Notes: generated from the letters alone by a model not told the origin. A DNA stretch of 64,000 nt from Vibrio sp. JC009 (GCF_029016485.1 NZ_CP092107.1:1798001-1862000), one strand, 5' to 3'. Shown: positions 53,865-62,849, counted from the stretch's first letter. Numbers and translations: made by a program.

Positions 53865-54113
53865 TTAGTTAGTGTTAGTAGTAGTAGTAGTAGCTGCGCT
53901 TGAACTGTTGTTAGAAGCAACAATCGCACCAGCAGCAACAACACCAACAACTGTTAGTGCAGTAGTCGCTGTAATACCAGCGCCTGCAGCAGCAGCGCCA
54001 CTAGCACCAGCAGCACCGCCGCCCGCACTAGCACCAGCACCAGACTCACTAGTTGCAGCTAGTGCTGAACCAGCAAATAAAGCCAGAACTAGAGTAGCAA
54101 TACTCTTTTTCAT
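53865..54113 (-). CDS. yjbE: Small Ala/Gly/Ser-rich exported protein YjbE
   Basis: 82 residues from ATG 54113 (AAAGGAAAT upstream). A signal peptide MKKSIATLVLALFAGSALAA is followed by low-complexity sequence (GAGASAGGGAAGASGAAAAG), one hydrophobic stretch (TTALTVVGVVAAGAIVA) and a Ser/Thr/Asn tail. Size, composition and place at the head of yjbEFGH match YjbE (WbfE in O139). The role is unknown. Confidence 0.8.
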   Translation of the reverse strand: MKKSIATLVLALFAGSALAATSESGAGASAGGGAAGASGAAAAGAGITATTALTVVGVVAAGAIVASNNSSSAATTTTTNTN

Positions 54114-54597
54114 ATTATTTCCTTTTAAAAACATCGATGTTTTACAAGCCAACAGAGACGTTGACTGACGAAATATAACAAAAAAAACATGAATAAATAA
54201 AGACTCAATTATAAAAAATATTCAATTTAGTGCTTAATTGTCCAAGAAATAAGAAGCTAATTATAAAATTGTTATTTTTCGCCCTTATGCATGCAAGCAA
54301 AGCAAAGTAGCTAAAAATGGCAATATATGATGTTCAGGAGCTAGGTTGCGAAATTATATGCCCCTTGTCGCAGGAGTGGTGTCATGGTACTGTATCCCGT
54401 AAAATTTTGTAATAAATTATAAATTTCACATAAAAACAGTTAGTTGTGTTTTTAGTCAGTTTTTTATGCGGATGGGGATAGCGGCTGCCTACGGGCGGTA
54501 GCGTGCCTGGACATGTGAACTGGATAAAAACTTTCACAGTATATTTACTATCTGTGTACGAACAGTTAACTGTTTATTTAAGATATAAGAGTTGGTT
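54114..54597. promoter_or_regulatory. Divergent control region of yjb and capsule operons
   Basis: This AT-rich region of about 480 bp has no gene. It separates the leftward yjbEFGH operon from the rightward capsule operon and holds the ops element. No certain -35/-10 pair was picked out. Confidence 0.5.
54494..54505 (+). promoter_or_regulatory. ops element (RfaH recruitment site)
   Basis: GGCGGTAGCGTG is an exact match to the ops core, 93-104 bp before the first capsule-operon start. RfaH loads on RNA polymerase paused at ops and lets it read long, Rho-sensitive surface-polysaccharide operons. Confidence 0.88.
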
Positions 54598-55011
54598 TTG
54601 AAGCTTAGTTTAGAGAAAAGATCGGTTTTAAGAAATCTATCGGTCACCCTTATTGCCGCCCTAATCACTGCATGCTCCGGTGCTCCCCGTCAGGTTGAGG
54701 CTGATGTGCCTCTTGTCGCCCAGACAAACAAATTTGATGACGCTAATCTTGTTTCCTCTCAATACTGGAATGTTTTGGACGATCCTTCTGCTAATTATCT
54801 GTCTCATCCTTCCTATCAAATCCAAATCGGCCCCAAGTATATTTCTGCATTAGGTCTTGAATGCAGGCCTTTAAAAATTGCCCTGAGCGAAGTTCAGCTA
54901 GATAACAGGGTTGTTTGTGTACAAACCCACAAAGACAATAAAGGAAAGACTATCAAAGCTTGGTACCTTACCAAGAGTATTCTGCAGGAAACGCAAGAGA
55001 TAGATATCTAG
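54598..55011 (+). CDS. Small capsule-operon lipoprotein
   Basis: About 137 residues starting at TTG 54598 (an in-frame TTG at 54592 is also possible; AAGAG lies upstream). The lipobox SVTLIAALITACSG marks an outer-membrane or inner-membrane lipoprotein. The mature part has a Cys pair (LECRPLK and NRVVCVQ). It ends 4 bp before the kpsD-type gene and probably assists polysaccharide export. The precise family is not recognised. Confidence 0.7.
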   Translation: MKLSLEKRSVLRNLSVTLIAALITACSGAPRQVEADVPLVAQTNKFDDANLVSSQYWNVLDDPSANYLSHPSYQIQIGPKYISALGLECRPLKIALSEVQLDNRVVCVQTHKDNKGKTIKAWYLTKSILQETQEIDI

Positions 55012-55015
55012 GATT

Positions 55016-56770
55016 ATGCAGCATTTTAACTTAAAGACTTTTGTTAGCCGGGTTATTTCCCTGGCGGCTATTAGTGCATATGTACCATTTAGTGCCAGTG
55101 CCATTTCTCTAAATGAACAGCAACTTTCCAGTTCTGCTACACCGGCTCAATTGCAGCAGGCGGCGCAGATGGGTATGGCTCCGAATCAATCGTTAGAAGC
55201 AGGGTCATATACTAAAGAGAACCGAAATAACGCATTATTACCAGGGGAGGTGGATGTACGGCAATTACTTCCGTCTTCAGGAGAAGCCTTTCCGCCACCG
55301 TATGCGGCAAATTTATTTGCTGGTGGTTATGAGTCAGAAAGAACGGACGGGTTAAATGATAATTATCTGATCGCTCCCGGTGATAAAATCAATATCTGGC
55401 TCTGGGGCGCAGTAAATTATTCAGATGTTGCAACCGTGGATAATCAGGGGAATATCTTTATCCCTAATATCGGTCCTATTACCGTTAAAGATGTTCCGGC
55501 TAGTGAAGTTAATGCCCTTGTTACTTCCAAGATTAAGCGTATCTATACCAATAATGTTAGTGTGTATGTGAACCTGCTTACAACTACGCCCGTTAGCATT
55601 TATCTTTCCGGACCTGTCATTCGTCCGGGACAATATGCTGGTATGGCATCAGATAGCATTCTCTATTTTCTTAAGCGTGCCGGGGGAATTGATTCTGAAC
55701 GCGGTAGCTATAGAGAAATCCAGGTAATTAGAAACGATGAAGTTCTGAAAACCGTTGATCTGTACGACTTTATTCGTACGGGTAATATGCCAAAGGTTAA
55801 CTTTAAAGATGGCGATGTTATTCTGGTTAGCCCACAGAAGTCGGCTATTACTGTCTCTGGGGCAGTCAGAAATCCATTCCGCTTTGAATTAAAGCAACAG
55901 ACTTCAGTTGGTGAGCAGCTTACAAGTTATTCAAGACCTTTAGCGAAAGCGAGTCATGTAGGTATTGTAGGAAACAGAGAAAGTGGTCCGTTTTCCGTTT
56001 ATATCTCCTACGAAAAGTTCAAAGACTTTGAGCTGAAAGATGGCGATAAGGTGATTTTTAACGATGACCTGCACGCAAAGATCATCGATATTCAGATATC
56101 AGGTAGTTATGAAGGGCCTTCATACTTCGCAGTAAAAGAAGGAACACTGCTGCATGATATGCTTTCTTATATCCCTGTTGAGGAAAGCTTAGCTGATTAC
56201 GAGTCTATCTATATCCTTCGCGAAAGTGTGGCGCAGCGTCAAAAAGAGATGCTAGAAGAGTCGCTTAACCGCTTAGAAAAGAGTGTATTTACAGCGCCAG
56301 CTTCCTCAGATGGTGAGGCAGCTATTCGTGCGCAAGAAGCGCAAATGGTCTTACAGTTTACCGAGAGAGCTAGGAGAATTGAGCCACTTGGTAAGGTAAT
56401 CGTTTCTGAAAACGGCAATATTGCAAATATCCGCCTGGAGCAGGGCGATCAGATTGTAATTCCACCAAAAACCGACCTTATCCAGATCGCTGGTGAAGTA
56501 CTTATGCCACAGGCAGTAGTATTTAGCCCCAAGGCAACAGTGGATGACTATGTAGCCTGGGCTGGTGGATTTACCGAAAGGGCAGAAGACTCACGTATTG
56601 CAGTGATCAGAGCAAACGGGCTGGTTGAATTCAACGACACAGCAAGCGTCCGAAAAGGCGACCAAATAATGGTTCTGCCAAAAGTTGACACCAAAACCAT
56701 GCAAGCGATCAAAGATATCACTCAGATCATCTACCAAATCGCAGTCGCAGCAAACGTAGCAATAGACTAA
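55016..56770 (+). CDS. kpsD: Polysaccharide export protein, KpsD/Wza type
   Basis: This 584-residue periplasmic/outer-membrane protein has a signal peptide (ending PFSASA), a Poly_export domain (~115-200; YLIAPGDKINIWLWGAVNYS) and several SLBB domains (VSIYLSGPVIRPGQYAGM; ITVSGAVRNPFRFEL; LIQIAGEVLMPQAVVF). Length and arrangement fit KpsD (558 in E. coli) better than Wza (~380). It would form the outer-membrane channel for capsule with KpsE and KpsM. Kept in O139 as wbfF/otnA. Confidence 0.85.
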   Translation: MQHFNLKTFVSRVISLAAISAYVPFSASAISLNEQQLSSSATPAQLQQAAQMGMAPNQSLEAGSYTKENRNNALLPGEVDVRQLLPSSGEAFPPPYAANLFAGGYESERTDGLNDNYLIAPGDKINIWLWGAVNYSDVATVDNQGNIFIPNIGPITVKDVPASEVNALVTSKIKRIYTNNVSVYVNLLTTTPVSIYLSGPVIRPGQYAGMASDSILYFLKRAGGIDSERGSYREIQVIRNDEVLKTVDLYDFIRTGNMPKVNFKDGDVILVSPQKSAITVSGAVRNPFRFELKQQTSVGEQLTSYSRPLAKASHVGIVGNRESGPFSVYISYEKFKDFELKDGDKVIFNDDLHAKIIDIQISGSYEGPSYFAVKEGTLLHDMLSYIPVEESLADYESIYILRESVAQRQKEMLEESLNRLEKSVFTAPASSDGEAAIRAQEAQMVLQFTERARRIEPLGKVIVSENGNIANIRLEQGDQIVIPPKTDLIQIAGEVLMPQAVVFSPKATVDDYVAWAGGFTERAEDSRIAVIRANGLVEFNDTASVRKGDQIMVLPKVDTKTMQAIKDITQIIYQIAVAANVAID

Positions 56771-56783
56771 CATGCCAAATCTT

Positions 56784-56811
56784 ACAGCTTGCAGCTTAAA
56801 GCTTAAAGCTC
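56784..56811. repeat. Heptad array between kpsD and kpsM
   Basis: Four 7-bp units: ACAGCTT, GCAGCTT, AAAGCTT, AAAGCTC. It lies 14 bp after the kpsD stop and 25 bp before the kpsM ATG. Confidence 0.75.
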
Positions 56812-56836
56812 CCCTGATATCCCGAGCGGCTCTCGT

Positions 56837-57622
56837 ATGGCTTTAGTAAAAAAACGCGCCGCTCTCCAAATCTGGGGGGATGTGATTTTTGCAATTTTCC
56901 TTCGAGAAGTAAGGGGTAAATCGAGTGATAAGCTTGGTATTGCTTGGTCAGTAGTTTCGCCAGTTGCCTTTATCTTTTTCCTTTCATTTTTCCGGGGGAA
57001 ACTGGATGGAGGAATGACACACGGTGTTCCAACATTTTATTTTATGGTTTATGGGATGATACTGATACAGTTTTTTTTAGGCACAGTTTCTTCAGTCAGT
57101 GGAGCAATTACCAAAAATAAACCATTATATGCTTTCAGACAGGTACAACCGTTAAGTTCTGTAATCGCTATAACAGTCTTGGAACTTCTTATTAAGCTAT
57201 TCGTAGTATTCGCAATAGCTGTGATTTGCTTCTTTTTAGAAGTGGAATTTTATATTGCAGATCCTTTAGAAGTCATTCTTATCTTTATTCGTGTTTGGCT
57301 ATTCTGCACTAGTATTGGCCTAATATTTGCGCTATTGAAGTGTTATGTCCCTGAGCTGGATAAAATACGTTCGTTGGCTATGAGACCGATGTTTTTTATC
57401 TCAGGGTTGTTTTTTAGTCTGCAAGATTTTCCAAGAGAATATTGGCCTTATTTAAATTGGAACCCTTTGCTTCACGCAGTGGAGCTAACGCGTTATGCTG
57501 CTTACCCAGCATATGGAAATGTGGGAGTAAGCTATTTTTACTTGGATCTGTTTACCTTACTGAGTTTATGTTTAGCTCTTTCTTGTTACCACATTGGTTG
57601 GAAGCAGGCTATTAGTCGTTAA
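56837..57622 (+). CDS. kpsM: Capsule ABC transporter permease KpsM
   Basis: The 261-residue ABC-2-type permease has six membrane helices and the KpsM/Wzm signatures FLREVRGKSSDKLGIAWSVV and a C-terminal RPMFFISGLFFSLQDFP. It moves capsule polysaccharide through the inner membrane and needs a KpsT/Wzt ATPase, not found in this window. The gene has no clear ribosome site; GAGCGG lies upstream. Confidence 0.87.
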   Translation: MALVKKRAALQIWGDVIFAIFLREVRGKSSDKLGIAWSVVSPVAFIFFLSFFRGKLDGGMTHGVPTFYFMVYGMILIQFFLGTVSSVSGAITKNKPLYAFRQVQPLSSVIAITVLELLIKLFVVFAIAVICFFLEVEFYIADPLEVILIFIRVWLFCTSIGLIFALLKCYVPELDKIRSLAMRPMFFISGLFFSLQDFPREYWPYLNWNPLLHAVELTRYAAYPAYGNVGVSYFYLDLFTLLSLCLALSCYHIGWKQAISR

Positions 57623-57680
57623 TAATGTACGCATGAGTATTTAGTGAAAGAGCAAAGGTATTAATAACTAGGTTTAGAAA

Positions 57681-59072
57681 ATGGGAAAAGACGCAGTACA
57701 AGATCGATTTAATAATTTTAGAAAAGGCATTAGCAGGAGGGAGTTCAATCGGGTCGACTTTCTTGTTGCTAGAGCTGAGCAATTCAAAGCGGAAGATCCA
57801 GAGCTTGCAAAAAGAATTTTGACTCGCGTTGAAAATCTGAGAAATCAGGTGGATGACGTAAGCCATAAATCATCGATTTCAGGTTTGGTTGAAAGTGAGA
57901 ACAGAAAAGCCAATCAAAAAATCATAGTAAAGAAACAGGGAGATGACAGTCAAAAATCGACAACTGAATTAAATCCGACTACTGTTTTAAAAAGGCCCTT
58001 TATTCTTTTCGTTCTAATTCCAACCGTTATATTTAGCATCTACCAAATCTTTCTAGCTACAGAACGTTTTGAAAGTCAGGCTAAAGTAATAGTTCAGCAG
58101 CCTGACGGTATGGCTACTTTGGATGCATCTATGGCGCTCTTTTCTGGACTGGGGGGAGTACCCACTGGGAATTCTGATACAGAATTGGTGAAAGCTTACG
58201 TCTATTCATTTGATATGGTGGAGTACCTAAATGATAGGTTGAATCTCCGTACGCACTTTAGCATGTATGATGCAGACTATTTCAGTCGAATCCATGAAGG
58301 TGACAGCCGTGAGAAGATGCTTGAATTTTATAAGGAACATATTGAAGTCCAAATAGATGAAAAATCAGGTGTGGTTAGTATTTTTACTCAAGGCTTTACT
58401 CCTGAATATGCTCAACTGGTAGCTGAGACTATCGTTAAGCGTGCTGAATGGTATATCAATTCTATTGGTCACCAGCTAGCAGAGGCTCAACTTAAGTTTG
58501 TTAAGGGTGAACATCAAATCGTGGAAGATAAATTGGCAGATGCTCAGACCCGCCTGCTTAAGTTCCAGCAAAAATATAATCTTTTGGATCCGACAGCGGA
58601 AGGTTTGGCAATGCAGCAAATAACTTATACGCTAGAAGGGCAGATATCAGCAAAAGAAGCAGAACTAAAAGCCTCGCAATCTGTTATGAGCTCTGATGCT
58701 CCACAAGTTATCGCATTAAAAGCAGAACTGACAGCACTTAAGTCACAGCTAAAAAGTGAACGAAGCAAGCTATCTCAGGAAAATGGAGGTGAATCAATTC
58801 CAGTTAGTGAAATCCTTGCAAAATATACTGATTTAAAAGTGAAAATGGAGCTTGCTCTACAGTCATATACTGCATCTCAGGTTTCACTAGAAAAGTCACG
58901 AATCGAAGCATACCGCCAGATGAAGTACTTGATAACAGTCGAATCAGCTACTTTACCAGAAGAGTCAAAATACCCGAATGTCTTCTACAATATAACTCTC
59001 TTTCTTGTGGTGCTAAGTATGACATTTGCAATAGGTAAAATAGTTTTATCGACAATAAGAGAGCTTAAATAG
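57681..59072 (+). CDS. kpsE: Capsule export inner-membrane protein KpsE
   Basis: This 463-residue protein of the BexC/CtrB/KpsE family (polysaccharide co-polymerase type 3) has a ~105-residue cytoplasmic N-terminus, a first membrane helix (ILFVLIPTVIFSIYQIF), a periplasmic domain with long coiled coil (residues ~270-390, KFVKGEHQIVEDKLADAQ) and a C-terminal helix (NITLFLVVLSMTFAIGKIVL). It bridges KpsM to KpsD. The N-terminal extension is longer than in E. coli KpsE (382). An ISAs1 element begins 4 bp after its stop. Confidence 0.87.
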   Translation: MGKDAVQDRFNNFRKGISRREFNRVDFLVARAEQFKAEDPELAKRILTRVENLRNQVDDVSHKSSISGLVESENRKANQKIIVKKQGDDSQKSTTELNPTTVLKRPFILFVLIPTVIFSIYQIFLATERFESQAKVIVQQPDGMATLDASMALFSGLGGVPTGNSDTELVKAYVYSFDMVEYLNDRLNLRTHFSMYDADYFSRIHEGDSREKMLEFYKEHIEVQIDEKSGVVSIFTQGFTPEYAQLVAETIVKRAEWYINSIGHQLAEAQLKFVKGEHQIVEDKLADAQTRLLKFQQKYNLLDPTAEGLAMQQITYTLEGQISAKEAELKASQSVMSSDAPQVIALKAELTALKSQLKSERSKLSQENGGESIPVSEILAKYTDLKVKMELALQSYTASQVSLEKSRIEAYRQMKYLITVESATLPEESKYPNVFYNITLFLVVLSMTFAIGKIVLSTIRELK

Positions 59073-59075
59073 AAT

Positions 59076-60382
59076 CAGGGCAAGATCATTAAAAAGCCTT
59101 ATGGAATAGGGGCTCAATCGGGAAGATAATTTAACTAAACTTATCGCCAACCACTCAAAATTGCAAACAAAACAATGATCGATTTGACGATCTAAACTCG
59201 CTGTGATCATATACTGTTTTTTACAGTTGAGATTCTAAGTCATGAACGGATTAAGCCTTTTGGACCACATTTCAATAATACAAGACCCACGCCAAGCCTG
59301 GAAAATAGAGCATAAGCTATCAGATATTATTTTTCTGACGGTAGCTGCTGTGATTGCAGGTGCAGAAGGTTGGAAAGATATTGAAGACTTCGGAGAGGAT
59401 AATCTTGAATGGCTTAGACAATATGGCGACTTTGAACATGGTGTTCCGGTTCATGACACGATAGCCAGAGTAATGAATTTAATTTCAGCGAAGCAATTGC
59501 AAAAGTGTTTTTCTGCTTGGATGAGAGATTGTCATGAAGCGGCTAATGGTGATGTTATTGCTATTGACGGAAAGACTATTCGAGGTACTTACAACAAAGA
59601 AAAACGTTGTGGTGCGATTCATATGGTTAGCGCCTTTAGTGCTGCAAATCAGGTTGTTCTGGGGCAGGTAAAAACAGCGGAAAAATCAAACGAGATCACA
59701 GCAATACCAGAGCTATTGAAGCTATTAGAAATTCGTGGGTGCCTTGTCACTATTGATGCTATGGGCTGTCAGAAGGAAATAGCTAAACAGATAGTAGATA
59801 AAGGAGCGGATTATCTTTTTGCTGTAAAAGGCAATCAGCCAAAGCTAGAAGAAGCGATGGGAAAAGCCTTTAATTCTGCGATGCTGAATAGCTACGAAGG
59901 CGATAAGTATAGTACTCAAGAAAAAGGGCATGGCCGAACAGAGACTCGAATGGCACTGGTAAGCCATGACCCATCAGAGCTTGGTGATGTAGAGTTTGAC
60001 TGGGCAGATTTAAGCACTTTAGGTGTTGTTGTTTCTATCAGGCAAGAAGGCGACCAGCCAGCAGAAGAAATGACGATCAGATATTACATCAGCTCAGCTA
60101 AGTTAACGGCGAAAGAACTGATGGAAAAGTCCAGAGCGCATTGGAGTATAGAAGTTCAAATGTATTGGCGACTGGACGTTGGAATGAATGAAGATAGCTG
60201 TCGAATTCAGCGAGAACATGCTGGTGAGAACTTAGCAGTAGTTCGGCATATAGCTTTAAACCTGCTGACGGAAGAGAAAACTTTCAAGGCGGGGATAAAA
60301 AGGAAGCAGAAGAAGGCGAACAGAAGTAACGCCTATCTTTCTCTAGTCCTTGCAGGGCAAGGGGCTTCGTAATCTTGCCCTG
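59076..60382 (+). mobile_element. ISAs1-family insertion sequence
   Basis: Perfect 11-bp terminal inverted repeats CAGGGCAAGAT (59076-59086) and ATCTTGCCCTG (60372-60382) bound a 1307-bp element with one transposase gene. The outer flanks (AATAGAAT and GATGTTCA) do not form the 8-10 bp duplication usual for ISAs1, so a deletion or recombination next to the element is likely. Confidence 0.88.
59242..60372 (+). CDS. ISAs1 family transposase
   Basis: The 376-residue protein has the ISAs1 pattern: an N-terminal DUF4338-like start (LLDHISIIQDPRQAWKIEHK), a DDE core with DVIAIDGKTIRGTYN (first Asp), LVTIDAMGCQKEIA (second Asp) and SRAHWSIEVQMYWRLDVGMN (Glu region, the YREK-like box). The frame is intact; the stop overlaps the right inverted repeat. 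Confidence 0.92.
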   Translation: MNGLSLLDHISIIQDPRQAWKIEHKLSDIIFLTVAAVIAGAEGWKDIEDFGEDNLEWLRQYGDFEHGVPVHDTIARVMNLISAKQLQKCFSAWMRDCHEAANGDVIAIDGKTIRGTYNKEKRCGAIHMVSAFSAANQVVLGQVKTAEKSNEITAIPELLKLLEIRGCLVTIDAMGCQKEIAKQIVDKGADYLFAVKGNQPKLEEAMGKAFNSAMLNSYEGDKYSTQEKGHGRTETRMALVSHDPSELGDVEFDWADLSTLGVVVSIRQEGDQPAEEMTIRYYISSAKLTAKELMEKSRAHWSIEVQMYWRLDVGMNEDSCRIQREHAGENLAVVRHIALNLLTEEKTFKAGIKRKQKKANRSNAYLSLVLAGQGAS

Positions 60383-60417
60383 GATGTTCATGACTTTTCC
60401 GTGCAGTAGCTGTATCT

Positions 60418-60445
60418 TATCGCTTACAGCTTAAAGCTTACAACT
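60418..60445. repeat. Heptad array before rfbC
   Basis: Four 7-bp units: TATCGCT, TACAGCT, TAAAGCT, TACAACT. It ends 10 bp before the rfbC ATG and covers the place where a ribosome site would be expected. Confidence 0.7.
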
Positions 60446-60455
60446 TGATATTTTT

Positions 60456-61004
60456 ATGAAATTTATAGAAACAGATATACCAGACGTTAAGATTATTGAG
60501 CCTACTGTATTTGGTGATGATCGTGGCTTTTTTATGGAGACTTTCCGAACTTCTCTGTTTAAAGAGCAGTGCAGTGAAAGAGAGTTTGTGCAGGAGAATC
60601 ACAGTAAATCCAGCCACGGAATATTGAGAGGTTTGCATTATCAGACCGAGAATACTCAAGGGAAATTAGTCCGTGTTGTGTCTGGGTGTGTTTTTGATGT
60701 TGCTGTAGATATGCGTAAAAGCTCTCCGACATTTGGTCAGTGGGTGGGAGTAGAGCTATCAGCTGTTAATAAAAGGCAATTGTGGGTGCCGGAAGGTTTT
60801 GCTCACGGATTTTACGTGATGTCTGATGAGGCTGAGTTCGTATACAAGTGTACGGATTACTATAACCCAGAGGCAGAAATCTCAGTAAAGTGGGATGATG
60901 CGGATATAGGTGTAAACTGGCCTTTAGGCGATGGTCAGGCTCCATGCCTGTCTGGTAAGGATGAAGTAGGATTATCCTTTACCGAAGCACCAAAGTTTAG
61001 GTGA
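60456..61004 (+). CDS. rfbC: dTDP-4-dehydrorhamnose 3,5-epimerase RfbC
   Basis: RfbC (RmlC) makes dTDP-4-keto-L-rhamnose. The 182-residue cupin enzyme has DDRGFFMETFR, QENHSKSSHGILRGLHYQ (catalytic His of RGLH), VFDVAVDMRKSSPTFG and WVPEGFAHGFYVMSD (second His, Tyr). dTDP-L-rhamnose is thus a likely capsule sugar. rfbA and rfbB are not in this window. It stands 3 bp before a glycosyltransferase gene. Confidence 0.94.
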   Translation: MKFIETDIPDVKIIEPTVFGDDRGFFMETFRTSLFKEQCSEREFVQENHSKSSHGILRGLHYQTENTQGKLVRVVSGCVFDVAVDMRKSSPTFGQWVGVELSAVNKRQLWVPEGFAHGFYVMSDEAEFVYKCTDYYNPEAEISVKWDDADIGVNWPLGDGQAPCLSGKDEVGLSFTEAPKFR

Positions 61005-61007
61005 TTT

Positions 61008-61808
61008 ATGCGTCTTTTTATTTCAGTAGTCTCTCACAGACATCATAGCATCATCATTAACCTCGAATCGGTTCGTTTGTTAGCAGAAGACACGAATGTA
61101 GAGGTAGTATGCAGAGATAACGTGCATGTTCACGTGTTAGAAGATACCTGCAAGGATATTGGTGCTCATTATATAGCTAACAAAAAGCCGCAGGGTTTCG
61201 CTGCAAATAATAACGCCAATTTTATCTACTGCAGAGAGCAGTTAGGGATGCGAGATGACGACTACTTCGTTATGTTTAACCCAGATGTATATATCGACAA
61301 GCAAAATATACATCAACTTAGGAGAGAACTACGAAACAGGAAGCCTTCGCTGGCAGTGCCAAATTTGTTCTTGGATAAGGAAGAATATGTTCACGATGAC
61401 AACATTCGTACATATCCGAAATTTTCTCAGTTCGTAAGAACCTATCTGTTTAGTGAACGCACAACAATGGTGAACCGCCGTAAAAAGCTTAAACATAGCA
61501 GTAACTATTGGGCAAGCTGCGCATTTATGGCAGTACGGGCGGAGCTTTTTCTGAACAGTCATGGTTTAGATGAAAAATACTATATGTACTGTGAAGACGT
61601 AGACTTTTGTTACCGATTGAAGGAGCAGGGCACCTATTTCCACTATCTGGAAAATGTAAAAGCCGTACACTTCAGAAGGAGAAGAAGCAAAATGTTCCTA
61701 AGCAAACACTTCTTCTGGCACGTACAAAGTGTGCTAAAATACAGCCTCACCAAAAAAACATTCCAGGCAAAACAATCCCAACTAGAGCAATTAAATAGGC
61801 AGCTGTAG
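61008..61808 (+). CDS. Family 2 glycosyltransferase, rhamnosyltransferase-like
   Basis: The 266-residue GT-A enzyme has MFNPDVYIDKQN (DxD-like metal site in NPDV) and the acceptor-side motif YMYCEDVDFCYRLKEQG with ED, typical of WbbL/RfbF-type rhamnosyltransferases. The N-terminus (MRLFISVVSHRHH) keeps the first beta strand of the fold. No membrane segment; it probably binds the inner membrane peripherally by its basic tail (FRRRRSKMFLSKHF). With rfbC and rfbD nearby, rhamnose is the best guess as donor sugar. Confidence 0.8.
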   Translation: MRLFISVVSHRHHSIIINLESVRLLAEDTNVEVVCRDNVHVHVLEDTCKDIGAHYIANKKPQGFAANNNANFIYCREQLGMRDDDYFVMFNPDVYIDKQNIHQLRRELRNRKPSLAVPNLFLDKEEYVHDDNIRTYPKFSQFVRTYLFSERTTMVNRRKKLKHSSNYWASCAFMAVRAELFLNSHGLDEKYYMYCEDVDFCYRLKEQGTYFHYLENVKAVHFRRRRSKMFLSKHFFWHVQSVLKYSLTKKTFQAKQSQLEQLNRQL

Positions 61809-61823
61809 CAAGATTCGGCTTTT

Positions 61824-61851
61824 CCGACAGCCGACAGCCGACAGCCGACAG
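61824..61851. repeat. Perfect heptad array between glycosyltransferase genes
   Basis: Four exact copies of CCGACAG, ending 4 bp before the ATG at 61856. No Shine-Dalgarno sequence is left between array and start. Confidence 0.9.
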
Positions 61852-61855
61852 CCCC

Positions 61856-62818
61856 ATGATAGACATCATCCTAGCCACCTACAACGGTGAAAAATACGTC
61901 GAACAACAACTCAAGTCGATCCAGAATAATGTTGACTACGATAAGCTAATATCGCGTGTGATAGTCGTGGATGATGGCTCACAAGACGGGACTACAGATA
62001 TTGTTAAGGTTTTAGCTGCAAGTGATAACAAGATCGTTCTGGAAAAAAACATTAGTGGAGCGCATGGCGCATGCGAAAACTTCGCATTTGGGATCAGCCT
62101 GAGCGATGCAAACTATATAATGCTCTGTGATCAGGATGATATTTGGCTAAAGGATAAAATTTCACTTTCATTCAGCCGAATGATTGAAGCAGAAAAAAGA
62201 AACCCAGATAAACCAATACTCGTCTTTTCTGATAAGCAAATTGTTGATGAAAACCTAAATCTTATATGTGATAGCTATTTTCAACTTAAAAAGATAGATA
62301 AAGGTTGGCACCATAGCTTTGATCGGTTGCTTCACCAGAATGTAATATCAGGCTGCACCATGCTGTTTAACAGAAAGCTAAGTCAGATAGCGCAGCCAAT
62401 CCCTTCTGATTGTTATATGCACGATTGGTGGATTAGCCTTTTTGCATCCAAGTTCGGACAAATTGAATTTATTGATAAGCCTTTGATCCAGTACCGTCAA
62501 CATGCCAATAATACCATAGGTGCCAGGCAAAAAGGGCTGACGCTTGTTACTAATTTCTTTTATCACTTGGATTCCTTTGAGGGTAGTTTTCGAAAAACAG
62601 CCCAACAGGCTAAGTTATTTAAAGAGCGGGTTGAAATGCCTGGACATAAAAAACAAGATCAAGCCACGGATACGCTGATTGCTTTGGCAACTGTTGAACA
62701 ACAAAGCATTGTCGAGCGATTAAAATATTTTAATAGCAATACAATAACAAGAAGCAATGCATTCGGCCGATTTGCATTGTTTCTCACTTTAATAAGATTA
62801 CCAGTTTTAGATAGATAG
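61856..62818 (+). CDS. Family 2 glycosyltransferase
   Basis: This 320-residue enzyme starts with the GT2 pattern IIDIILATYNGEKYVEQQLK-like strand (IDIILATYNGEKYVEQQ), then VIVVDDGSQDGT and MLCDQDDIWLKDK (DxD equivalent DQDD) followed by CYMHDWWISLFA, the acceptor loop of rhamnosyl/glucosyltransferases of this type. It adds a sugar to the capsule repeat; donor unknown. Its start is directly behind a heptad array with no visible ribosome site. Confidence 0.83.
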   Translation: MIDIILATYNGEKYVEQQLKSIQNNVDYDKLISRVIVVDDGSQDGTTDIVKVLAASDNKIVLEKNISGAHGACENFAFGISLSDANYIMLCDQDDIWLKDKISLSFSRMIEAEKRNPDKPILVFSDKQIVDENLNLICDSYFQLKKIDKGWHHSFDRLLHQNVISGCTMLFNRKLSQIAQPIPSDCYMHDWWISLFASKFGQIEFIDKPLIQYRQHANNTIGARQKGLTLVTNFFYHLDSFEGSFRKTAQQAKLFKERVEMPGHKKQDQATDTLIALATVEQQSIVERLKYFNSNTITRSNAFGRFALFLTLIRLPVLDR

Positions 62819-62849
62819 TGATTATTTACCGGATAGTGATAGTTAAACA

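Noticed and set aside
53801..53950. N-terminal extension of yjbF (Leu-rich)
   Set aside because: It reads through the attenuator and the end of yjbE; the Leu run is the reverse-frame image of the Ser/Thr/Asn-rich tail. ATG 53800 gives a proper lipoprotein signal.
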